Source: JBEVMS01 sp040508515 (GTDB taxonomy: Bacteria > Pseudomonadota > Gammaproteobacteria > Xanthomonadales > Rhodanobacteraceae). Taken from it: a stretch of DNA of 10,584 nucleotides. The stretch lies in contig JBEVMS010000036.1 of the NCBI GenBank assembly GCA_040508515.1, forward strand, positions 1-10,584, read 5' to 3'. Numbering within the stretch: the first letter of the stretch is position 1; the number at the start of each line of letters is the position of its first letter. Positions 1-6,182 of the stretch are shown in pieces. Both the position numbers and the translations under genes were made by a program. A model generated the notes under the pieces. That model saw nothing but the letters and a program-made list of their open reading frames with translations. It was not told where the DNA came from and did no database searches.

Positions 1-1307
1 CCATCTTCGACCTGATGGAAAAATTCGCCGGCTACGGCTTCAACAAATCGCACGCGGCCGCCTACGCGCTGGTCTCCTACCAGACCGCCTGGCTCAAGGC
101 GCACTACCCGGCCGAGTTCATGGCCGCGACGATTTCCTCGGACATGGACAACACCGACAAGGCGGTGACGTTCCTGGACGAAGCGCGCGCGATCGGCCTG
201 ACCATCCTGCCGCCGGACGTCAACACCGCGCAGTTCATGTTCGTGGCGGTGGAGCCGAAGGTCATCTGCTACGGCCTGGGCGCGATCAAGGGCGTCGGTC
301 AAGGCGTCTGCGAGGCCATCGTGGCCGAGCGCGTCAACGGCCCGTACACCGACCTAGCCGATTTCTGCCGCCGCATTGAGACGTCCAAACTCAACCGCCG
401 CGTGCTCGAAGCGCTGATCTACGCCGGCGCGCTGGATGCGCTGGCGCCCAACCGCGCCAGCCTGATGGCGCAGCTGCCCAACGCAATCAAGGCCGCCGAG
501 CAGCACAGCCGCAACCGTCAAGCGGGCCAGAACGACATGTTCGGCGCGGCCATGGGCGACGCCCCGCCGGTGGTGGCGGTGGATCTGCCCAGCGTGCCCG
601 AGTGGCCGTTGGAGCAGAAACTGCAAGGCGAGCGCGACACCCTGGGCCACTACCTCTCCGGCCATCCCACCGATCCGTGGAAGGACGAACTGGCGCAGCT
701 TTCCAGCTGCCCTCTGGGCGAAATCGCCGAGCGCTACCAGCCGCCCAAGCCACGCAAGAACGACGACGACGGCAACCGCTTCCGCCGCGGTCCTGACACG
801 CCCTGGACCGTCGCCGGCATGGTCACCGCCATCCGCAAGCGCGGCGACAGCGACGCCTTCGTGCGGCTGGAGGACGGCAGCGGGATTATCGAGGTCAGTT
901 TCTTCGGCGAGCTCTACCAGCAGGTCGCGCCGCTGCTCACCCGCGATGCCATGCTGATCGTCGAGGGTGGCCTGCGTATCGACGATTTCTCCGGCGGCGG
1001 TTTCCAGTTGCGCGCCAAAACCGCTTATTCGCTCGATGACGCCTGCCGTCGCTACGCACGCGCGCTGCGCCTCAAGCTCAACGGCGTGCAGCCGGACTTC
1101 GCCCTGCAGCTCAAGCACACTCTGGCTGGTTACCGCGGCGGTCGCGCCACCGTGCTGCTGCACGGCTACCACAACCAATCGGCCCAGGCTGATCTGGAAC
1201 TGGGCGAAGACTGGCGCGTCGATGCCATTCCTGAGCTGTTGCGAGCGGTACGTAGCGTGCCCGGCGTGCTGGCCGCCAACCTGCGCCTGATCCGCCAGAG
1301 CGACTGA
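1..1307 (+). CDS. dnaE: DNA polymerase III alpha subunit, C-terminal part
   Basis: This is the 3' end of the gene for the replicative polymerase subunit that extends both leading and lagging strands. The start lies outside the window; the first complete codon is at 3 and the TGA stop is at 1305-1307, leaving about 435 residues. The opening residues match the conserved end of the polymerase core (FNKSHAAAYALVSYQTAWLK). They are followed by a helix-hairpin-helix segment near nt 270-330 (YGLGAIKGVG), which contacts duplex DNA. An OB-fold beta-barrel spans about nt 800-1030 (WTVAGMVTAIRKRG to the GGLRIDD region). The tail to the stop corresponds to the region that binds tau of the clamp loader. 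The reading frame is intact with no sign of decay. Family assignment is firm; the missing N-terminus holds the PHP domain and the catalytic aspartates, so activity cannot be judged here. Confidence 0.97.
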   Translation, partial: IFDLMEKFAGYGFNKSHAAAYALVSYQTAWLKAHYPAEFMAATISSDMDNTDKAVTFLDEARAIGLTILPPDVNTAQFMFVAVEPKVICYGLGAIKGVGQGVCEAIVAERVNGPYTDLADFCRRIETSKLNRRVLEALIYAGALDALAPNRASLMAQLPNAIKAAEQHSRNRQAGQNDMFGAAMGDAPPVVAVDLPSVPEWPLEQKLQGERDTLGHYLSGHPTDPWKDELAQLSSCPLGEIAERYQPPKPRKNDDDGNRFRRGPDTPWTVAGMVTAIRKRGDSDAFVRLEDGSGIIEVSFFGELYQQVAPLLTRDAMLIVEGGLRIDDFSGGGFQLRAKTAYSLDDACRRYARALRLKLNGVQPDFALQLKHTLAGYRGGRATVLLHGYHNQSAQADLELGEDWRVDAIPELLRAVRSVPGVLAANLRLIRQSD

Positions 1308-1313
1308 AACCTT

Positions 1314-1340
1314 CGCCTTGATCATGGATTGATCAAGGCG
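1314..1340 (+). terminator. Strong hairpin just after dnaE
   Basis: A perfect 11-bp inverted repeat (CGCCTTGATCA at 1314-1324, TGATCAAGGCG at 1330-1340) encloses a 5-nt loop, TGGAT. It begins 7 nt after the dnaE stop, so a role in ending or stabilising the dnaE transcript is likely. No U-tract follows, so it is not a textbook intrinsic terminator. Its right arm shares GATCAAGG with the start of the first 69-bp repeat at 1353, so it may belong to that repeat family instead. Confidence 0.6.
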
Positions 1341-1352
1341 TCAGCGACCTTA

Positions 1353-1421
1353 GCGTGATCAAGGAGATAGATTATTTATCCACAAGCTTGGCCTGGTTCC
1401 GTCCACACCGGCTGTGGACAA
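1353..1421 (+). repeat. 69-bp DnaA-box repeat, copy 1
   Basis: First of three diverged copies. It carries a perfect consensus DnaA box, TTATCCACA, at 1376-1384. A palindrome follows (GTCCACA at 1401-1407, loop CCGGC, TGTGGAC at 1413-1419). The right arm extended to 1421 gives TGTGGACAA, the reverse complement of TTGTCCACA, one base from the consensus box. From the first box onward (46 bp) it matches copy 2 at 39 positions. The left part (GATCAAGGAGATAGA) is shared with copy 3. It could bind DnaA, or be one member of a dispersed repeat family; the sequence alone does not decide. Confidence 0.8.
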
Positions 1422-1510
1422 CTGGCCCTGCGTCGGCGTGTCCAGGCCAATCGAAAGTTCCACGCTGGAATGATCTTGATCACGAGGCACGCGCTGCACA
1501 CAGCCACCGC

Positions 1511-1529
1511 TTGTCCGTCGGCTGGACAA
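1511..1529. repeat. Degenerate copy of the repeat palindrome
   Basis: TTGTCC (1511-1516) and GGACAA (1524-1529) form a 6-bp inverted repeat around GTCGGCT, which resembles the loop region (TCGGCT) of copies 2 and 3. It lies about midway between copies 1 and 2. It looks like an eroded core without the upstream box; chance similarity is possible. Confidence 0.4.
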
Positions 1530-1556
1530 AGTTTGCTCATGACGTGCGGTGCCGCC

Positions 1557-1625
1557 TTGCGATCAAGCACTTAAGCCATTTATCCACAGGCTTAGCACGG
1601 CTTCGTCCACATCGGCTGTGGACAA
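1557..1625 (+). repeat. 69-bp DnaA-box repeat, copy 2
   Basis: Second copy, offset 204 bp from copy 1. It has a perfect TTATCCACA box at 1580-1588 and the palindrome GTCCACA (1605-1611), TCGGC, TGTGGAC (1617-1623), extended to TGTGGACAA at 1617-1625. It matches both copy 1 and copy 3 at 39 of 46 positions across the box-to-palindrome core. Its left flank keeps only GATCAAG of the shared GATCAAGGAGATAG segment. Confidence 0.8.
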
Positions 1626-1755
1626 TCCTGGCTCGCAGGTGACAAGGATGCGATCGACTTTGCGGGCGACCTACCGAGCCATTCGGCAACCTACCAATTG
1701 GGTCATGGCCGGCGCGCGTGCTGAGTAAATTTTGCGCAGTGCGTCATGGGTACCT

Positions 1756-1824
1756 TTGCGCTCAAGGAGATAGAGCACTTGTCCACAGGCTAACCAGGGG
1801 CTCGTCCACATCGGCTGTGGAAAA
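1756..1824 (+). repeat. 69-bp DnaA-box repeat, copy 3
   Basis: Third copy, offset 199 bp from copy 2. Its first box is TTGTCCACA (1779-1787), one base from consensus. The palindrome is GTCCACA (1804-1810), TCGGC, TGTGG (1816-1820); the last arm continues as AAAA rather than ACAA, shortening the stem by two pairs. The left flank CTCAAGGAGATAGA matches copy 1 well, which supports a unit of about 69 bp rather than the palindrome alone. Confidence 0.75.
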
Positions 1825-1931
1825 CATCGCGCGATGATGCCCGCGCTTATCGCCTAGCGACTCGCGGCCCGCAAGCCAGCACACAGCGCGTCCTGCCTGA
1901 CCGCCGACGCAGCCCACACGACGGCCGCCAC

Positions 1932-2315
1932 TCAGCGCTTGCCACGCTCAAGCATCGCCTTGAGATCGGCGAACGGATTGCCGGTGGCCGGGGCGACCTC
2001 GTCCTGCACCGTGTAGCCAGCGCCGCGGACGTGGTCGATATGCCGCGAGTGTTCGTTGTCGTGGCAGTACACGCACAACAGCTCCCAGTTGCTGCCGTCG
2101 GCCGGGTTGTAGTCGTGATCGTGGTTGCGGTGATGAACCGTCAGCTCTTGCAAATTCACCCGCGTGAATTCGCGCGTGCAGCGGCCGCAGATCCACGGGT
2201 ACATCTTCAGCGCGCGCTCGCGGTAACCCAGCTCGCGTTGCTCGGCGGCACGGCGCGCCTCGGCCACGATGCGGTCGAGCTTGGCGTGATTGATCGGAGA
2301 AGTGGGGCTGGCCAT
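1932..2315 (-). CDS. yajD: YajD-like HNH nuclease family protein
   Basis: A small (127 aa) HNH-fold protein closely resembling E. coli YajD. HNH proteins of this type are predicted zinc-binding nucleases, but a specific substrate for YajD is not established. Visible features are a first zinc pair CGRC (residues 43-46), the HNH core (LTVHH ending at 62, then H65), the conserved DGSNWELL stretch (about 73-80), a second pair CVYC (81-84) with H85 and H89, and the YajD-type C-terminal motif NPFADLKAML (113-122). I chose the ATG at 2313-2315 because YajD proteins begin close to this point and the upstream in-frame ATGs (2379-2381 and 2373-2375) add an unconserved stretch. No clear Shine-Dalgarno sequence precedes it. 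It is divergent from accA, with about 155 bp between the two starts, so the promoters may overlap. No phage or restriction genes lie nearby, so a housekeeping role is more likely than a homing or defence role. Confidence 0.88.
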   Translation of the reverse strand: MASPTSPINHAKLDRIVAEARRAAEQRELGYRERALKMYPWICGRCTREFTRVNLQELTVHHRNHDHDYNPADGSNWELLCVYCHDNEHSRHIDHVRGAGYTVQDEVAPATGNPFADLKAMLERGKR

Positions 2316-2410
2316 GCGGATACGGTCGATCGGTGAGAGATGCCCACCATACCGCAGCGCCGCGCTCACCGACATCGCCACACGTTGCTAGGCCGGCCCA
2401 TACGGGGGCG

Positions 2411-2440
2411 TTCTCGCCAATGGGATCGCGGCGCTATACT
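2411..2440 (+). promoter_or_regulatory. Possible sigma-70 promoter of accA
   Basis: TATACT at 2435-2440 is a good -10 hexamer about 30 bp before the accA start. The best -35 candidate is the poor match TTCTCG at 2411-2416, 18 bp upstream. Transcription would begin near 2447 and leave a leader of about 24 nt. The -10 element is clear; the -35 is weak. Confidence 0.4.
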
Positions 2441-2470
2441 ACGCGGCTTCTGTGCCACCAAAAGCAGCGA

Positions 2471-3427
2471 ATGAATCCCAACTTCCTCGATTTCGAACAA
2501 CCGATCGCCGAGCTGGATGCGAAGATCGAAGAGCTTCGCCGTGCCAGTCATGGTCAGGCGTTCAATATCGATGAGGAAGTCGCCAAGCTGCGCGAGAAGC
2601 TCAAGCTGAAGACCGCCGAAATCTTCCGCAATCTCACGCCTTGGCAGATCACCCAGCTATCCCGCCATCCGGCCCGGCCTTACACGCTGGACTACATCGG
2701 CGCGATCTGCGAGGAATTCCACGAGCTGGCCGGCGACCGCGCCTACGCGGACGACGCCGCCATCGTCGGCGGCATCGGGCGCATCAACGGCCGGGCGCTG
2801 ATGATCATCGGCCACCAGAAGGGGCGCGACACCAAGACCAAGGTGCGCCGCAACTTCGGCATGCCGCGGCCCGAGGGCTACCGCAAAGCGCTGCGCCTGA
2901 TGCAGATGGCCGAGCGTTTCGGCCTGCCGCTGCTGACCCTGATCGACACCCCCGGCGCCTATCCCGGCGTCGGCGCTGAGGAGCGCGGCCAGAGCGAGGC
3001 GATCGCGCGCAATCTGCTGGAAATGGCCCAGCTCAAAGTGCCGGTGATCTGCACCGTGATCGGCGAAGGCGGCTCCGGCGGCGCCCTGGCAATCGGCGTG
3101 GGCGACCGCACCATCATGCTGCAGTATTCGACCTATTCGGTGATCTCGCCCGAGGGCTGCGCCTCGATCCTGTGGAAGAGCGCCGAGAAAGCCAAGGACG
3201 CCGCCGAAGCGCTGGGCATCACCGCGCCACGGCTCAAAGAACTGGGCCTGATCGACAAAGTGGTGCGCGAACCGCTGGGCGGCGCCCATCGCAGTCCGCA
3301 GTCGATGGCGGTACGCCTGAAGGCGGTGCTGATGAATCAGCTCGACGAGCTCGAAGCGATCACCCTGCCCGATCTGCTGGCCCAGCGTTATCAGCGCCTG
3401 CGCCAGTACGGCGCCTACCAGGAATAA
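2471..3427 (+). CDS. accA: Acetyl-CoA carboxylase carboxyltransferase subunit alpha
   Basis: AccA pairs with AccD (not in this window) to transfer the carboxyl group from carboxybiotin on AccB to acetyl-CoA, making malonyl-CoA for fatty acid synthesis in the cytoplasm. The product is 318 aa; E. coli AccA has 319. The N-terminus is an amphipathic helical segment (MNPNFLDFEQPIAELDAKIE). The crotonase-like core follows with GHQKGRD (114-120), DTPGAYPG (159-166) and the glycine-rich GEGGSGGALA (198-207), which helps form the oxyanion hole. The frame is open upstream to 2333, but the ATG at 2471 gives the family N-terminus. The Shine-Dalgarno signal is weak (AAAGCAGCG). Proximity of dnaE, accA and tilS is also seen in E. 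coli. The frame is intact and the assignment secure. Confidence 0.98.
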   Translation: MNPNFLDFEQPIAELDAKIEELRRASHGQAFNIDEEVAKLREKLKLKTAEIFRNLTPWQITQLSRHPARPYTLDYIGAICEEFHELAGDRAYADDAAIVGGIGRINGRALMIIGHQKGRDTKTKVRRNFGMPRPEGYRKALRLMQMAERFGLPLLTLIDTPGAYPGVGAEERGQSEAIARNLLEMAQLKVPVICTVIGEGGSGGALAIGVGDRTIMLQYSTYSVISPEGCASILWKSAEKAKDAAEALGITAPRLKELGLIDKVVREPLGGAHRSPQSMAVRLKAVLMNQLDELEAITLPDLLAQRYQRLRQYGAYQE

Positions 3428-3545
3428 GCGCGCTAACCACGGCCGCGTTTGCATCCGTGATATCCAGACAGCCCGACGGCCGCCGCATCCCATGCCGAAC
3501 CGCTCACCCAGGCTCGGCCGCACGGCTTCATCTGCCAAGCCGCCT

Positions 3546-3562
3546 GCCTCCCTTCGAGGCGT
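3546..3562 (+). repeat. 17-bp hairpin repeat, copy A
   Basis: GCCTC (3546-3550) and GAGGC (3556-3560) form a 5-bp stem around CCTTC, followed by GT. It differs by one base from copy B at 3688-3704. Confidence 0.45.
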
Positions 3563-3687
3563 TACCGGCGGCGCGGCCAAGGGGCGGCGATTTTTGTTGT
3601 CGCGCAGGGACAACGCCGTCGCGGTAGTCGATGCCGACACGCCCAGTCCGCGCTCGGCCACATCGCACGCCGACCACGCCGATGATC

Positions 3688-3704
3688 GCCTCCCTCCGAG
3701 GCGT
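3688..3704 (+). repeat. 17-bp hairpin repeat, copy B
   Basis: GCCTC (3688-3692) and GAGGC (3698-3702) form the same stem around CCTCC, followed by GT. It lies 142 bp after copy A and 16 of 17 bases match. Both stay in a non-coding stretch, so a dispersed intergenic repeat is possible. Confidence 0.45.
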
Positions 3705-3766
3705 AGCAGCGATGCCGACGAAGCGGGGTTACCATCGCCCTGTCTCCTTCGACGGATGCAGTGTTC

Positions 3767-4519
3767 ATGGCCACCGAGAACACCACCAAGCTCGCCGTGC
3801 TGATCGATGCCGATAACGCCCAGCCGGCGATTACCGAAAGCCTGCTGGCCGAGGTGGCCAAATACGGCACCGCCCACGTCAAGCGGGCCTATGGCGACTG
3901 GACCGACAACCACCTCAAAGGCTGGAAGGACCGCCTGCTGACCCAATCGATCCAGCCGATTCAGCAGTTCGGCTACACCAGCGGCAAGAACGCCACCGAC
4001 TCGGCGATGATCATCGATGCGATGGACCTGCTCTATTCGGGCCGCTTCGACGGCTTCTGCATCGTTTCCAGCGACAGCGACTTCACCCGGCTGGCCGCGC
4101 GCATCCGCGAATCGGGCCTGATCGTCTACGGCTTCGGCGAAAAGAAGACGCCCGAGCCGTTCGTCGCCGCCTGCGACAAATTCATCTACACCGAAATCCT
4201 CGCCGGAAAGCCGGACGAAGAGCCGCCACTGAAGCCACGCAACGCCGCGGCACTGAAACAGGACAGCGCCCTGCTCAATCTGCTGCGCAACGCAATCGAC
4301 GCGGCCTCCGACGAGGATGGCTGGGCCGGTCTGGGCGGGGTCGGCTCGATTATCACCAAGCAGCGGCCCAATTTCGACTCGCGCGGCTACGGCTACGGCA
4401 AGTTGAGCGAGCTGATCGCCGCCATTGATGTATTCGAAGTGGAACGGCGCAGTCCCGGCGAAGGTCGCCCCAGCGTGATCTACGTGCGCAACCGACGCGC
4501 CCGTCGCGAGCCGGCCTGA
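3767..4519 (+). CDS. NYN-domain putative RNase with C-terminal LOTUS-like domain
   Basis: A 250-aa soluble protein. Residues 8-145 form an NYN domain, a PIN-like nuclease fold. Its acidic metal-site motifs are all present: LIDADN (12-17), ATDSA with D78, IIDAMD (82-87) and SSDSDF (101-106). A charged, proline-containing linker (about 148-162) leads to a C-terminal helical domain (about 165-247) that resembles OST-HTH/LOTUS: LLNLLRNAID, then GWAGLGGVGSII, then YGKLSELI. LOTUS domains bind RNA or protein partners, so the architecture suggests a targeted endoribonuclease; no substrate can be inferred. The start is the ATG at 3767, since a GTG two codons earlier adds nothing conserved. No strong Shine-Dalgarno sequence is visible. 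It stands 71 bp before the adenosine deaminase gene on the same strand and may be co-transcribed with it. No gene symbol is in general use. Confidence 0.88.
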   Translation: MATENTTKLAVLIDADNAQPAITESLLAEVAKYGTAHVKRAYGDWTDNHLKGWKDRLLTQSIQPIQQFGYTSGKNATDSAMIIDAMDLLYSGRFDGFCIVSSDSDFTRLAARIRESGLIVYGFGEKKTPEPFVAACDKFIYTEILAGKPDEEPPLKPRNAAALKQDSALLNLLRNAIDAASDEDGWAGLGGVGSIITKQRPNFDSRGYGYGKLSELIAAIDVFEVERRSPGEGRPSVIYVRNRRARREPA

Positions 4520-4590
4520 ATACCTCGCGGCGCTGGTATGCATGCGGGCTTTGCTGAACAATCGCGGTTTGCCACTGCCGCTTCGCCTAT

Positions 4591-6177
4591 ATGCCTGTCC
4601 ACGCATCGCGACATCGCCGTTTTGATTTTCCTGCGCGGCGACTGGGACTCGTGCTGGCCTCAGCGCTGAGCGCTCTCATCGGCGTGCCCGCGTTGATGGC
4701 CACGACCACCGCAACGCCCAGCGAGGCCGGCGCGGCGCAAGCCTTGCAACAGGCCCGCCAACAAGGTCCGCTGGCGCTGCACCAGTTTCTGTTGGCGATG
4801 CCCAAGGGCGCCGATTTGCACATGCACCTGACCGGCGCGGTGTATGCCGAATCCTTCATGGCGCAGGCCGCCGATGACCAACTCTGCGTGGATAGCGCCA
4901 AGCTGATGCTGGTCAATCCGCAGCCGAGCTGCACAAACGCCAATGTGGCGGCTGGCCAGGCTCTGCACAATCAAAATCTTTACGACGCGATGATCGACGC
5001 GATGTCGATGCGCGCCTTCGTGCTCACGCCAGGACACAACGGACACGACCAATTCTTCGCCACCTTTAGCCATGCCAACGCGCTTACCGCAAGTCCCAAG
5101 CATGTGGGCGATTGGATCGCCGAAGTCACCGAGCGCGCCGCCACACAGAACGAGCAGTACCTCGAACTGATGTACACCCCGCCCTTCGCACATGCCGCGG
5201 CGTTGGCGCACCGGCTGGGCTGGCAGGACGACTTCGCCGCGATGCGCCGACAATTGCTGGCCAATGGCCTGAAGGACGAATTGCCCGCCGATCGCCAGGT
5301 GATCACGCAAGCGCTAGCGCAGCGCACACAGAGTCAGCACTGCGACAGTCCCGCCGCCAGCGCTGGCTGCGCGGTGCAGGTGCGCATGCTCTATCAGGTG
5401 CTGCGTGGCGCGCCGCCGGAGCAAGTGTTCGCGCAGACGTTGCTGGGCTTCGAGGTGGCTTCGGCCGATCCCCACTGGGTCGGCATCAACTTCGTCATGG
5501 CCGAAGACGGCTACCTCTCCATGCGCGACTACAGCTTGCAAATGCGCATGCTCGACTACCTGCACCAGCAATACCCCAAGGTGCACATCAGCCTGCATGC
5601 CGGTGAACTAGCGCCCGGCCTGGTACCGCCCGAGGGGCTGCGTTTTCATATTCGTCAGGCGGTTGAACTGGGCCACGCCGCGCGGATCGGGCACGGCGTG
5701 GACGTGATGTACGAGGATCAGCCGCTGCAATTGCTCAAGGAAATGGCCGCTCGGCATACCCTGGTGGAAATCAATCTGACCAGCAACGACGTGATCCTGG
5801 GCATCACGGGCCAGGACCATCCGCTACCGTTCTACCTGCGCTACGGCGTGCCGGTGGCACTGTCCACCGACGACGAAGGCGTCTCGCGGATCGACCTCAC
5901 CCACGAATACGTGCGCGCGGTGCAGGAGTTCCATCTGGACTACCCCACGCTCAAGCAGATGGTGCGCAACAGCCTGACTTATAGCTTTCTCCCCGGCGCC
6001 AGCCTGTGGTCGAACGAGGGTCAGTTGGCCTCGCCCTGCATCGGACAGACCCTGGGCGCGGCCCAACCCGGTTCAGCCTGCCAGACGTTTCTGCGCGGCA
6101 GCGCCAAAGCCACAGCGCAGTGGGAGCTGGAACATCGCTTCGACGTCTTCGAGGCGGCGCCGCCGGCGCTGAACTGA
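4591..6177 (+). CDS. Exported adenosine deaminase-like enzyme
   Basis: A 528-aa member of the adenosine/AMP deaminase superfamily, predicted to hydrolyse adenosine (or a related aminopurine nucleoside) to inosine and ammonia. The active-site motifs are complete: the zinc pair in DLHMHLTGA (H77, H79), HAGEL (H336 and the catalytic glutamate E339), RIGHGVD (H368) and STDDEG (D427, D428). The N-terminus has basic residues followed by a hydrophobic stretch (about 17-36), so it looks like a secretion signal or membrane anchor. All six cysteines fall in three local pairs (99/114, 251/260, 483/497), which fits disulfides in the periplasm. It is longer than the cytoplasmic E. coli enzyme (about 333 aa); the extra length lies at the N-terminus, before HAGEL and at the C-terminus. 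The ATG at 4591 lacks a clear Shine-Dalgarno sequence. The stop is 5 bp from tilS, which implies co-transcription. The exact substrate is not certain. Confidence 0.9.
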   Translation: MPVHASRHRRFDFPARRLGLVLASALSALIGVPALMATTTATPSEAGAAQALQQARQQGPLALHQFLLAMPKGADLHMHLTGAVYAESFMAQAADDQLCVDSAKLMLVNPQPSCTNANVAAGQALHNQNLYDAMIDAMSMRAFVLTPGHNGHDQFFATFSHANALTASPKHVGDWIAEVTERAATQNEQYLELMYTPPFAHAAALAHRLGWQDDFAAMRRQLLANGLKDELPADRQVITQALAQRTQSQHCDSPAASAGCAVQVRMLYQVLRGAPPEQVFAQTLLGFEVASADPHWVGINFVMAEDGYLSMRDYSLQMRMLDYLHQQYPKVHISLHAGELAPGLVPPEGLRFHIRQAVELGHAARIGHGVDVMYEDQPLQLLKEMAARHTLVEINLTSNDVILGITGQDHPLPFYLRYGVPVALSTDDEGVSRIDLTHEYVRAVQEFHLDYPTLKQMVRNSLTYSFLPGASLWSNEGQLASPCIGQTLGAAQPGSACQTFLRGSAKATAQWELEHRFDVFEAAPPALN

Positions 6178-6182
6178 TCGCC

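Larger units (their letters stand above)
1308..1931. other. Gene-free gap with DnaA-box repeat array
   Basis: About 620 bp between dnaE and the yajD-like gene hold no credible gene. The only sizeable open frame (1355-1642, +) encodes the same short peptide twice because it runs through two repeat copies. The gap is rich in palindromes: the hairpin at 1314-1340, three 69-bp repeats (1353-1421, 1557-1625, 1756-1824), a degenerate core at 1511-1529, and TTCCA-CGC-TGGAA at 1458-1470. From 1825 to 1931 I see nothing that stands out. Confidence 0.7.
3428..3766. other. Intergenic gap with short hairpin repeats
   Basis: The 339 bp between accA and the NYN gene hold no credible gene. I see two near-identical 17-bp elements (3546-3562 and 3688-3704), a separate inverted repeat GTTGTC (3596-3601) and GACAAC (3609-3614) around a 7-nt loop, and a T5 run at 3591-3595 just before it. 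No clear intrinsic terminator for accA is visible. TACCAT at 3730-3735 is a weak candidate -10 for the next gene. Confidence 0.55.

Noticed and set aside
354..1325. 323-aa open frame on the minus strand
   Set aside because: Antisense to the conserved end of dnaE, with low-complexity Ala/Val/Gln-rich content.
1355..1642. 95-aa open frame on the + strand
   Set aside because: It runs through two repeat copies and therefore encodes the same short peptide twice; no start signal and no family features.
1308..1931. Chromosomal replication origin because of the clustered DnaA boxes
   Set aside because: No AT-rich unwinding region or neighbouring dnaA, dnaN, rpmH or mnmG is visible; boxes in spaced repeats are not enough to call oriC.
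3591..3614. T5 run and GTTGTC/GACAAC hairpin as an intrinsic terminator of accA
   Set aside because: The T-run precedes the hairpin on the + strand instead of following it, so the order is wrong for a + strand terminator.
2657..4606. 649-aa open frame on the minus strand
   Set aside because: It lies antisense to accA and the NYN gene, both clearly real; long antisense frames are expected in DNA this rich in GC.
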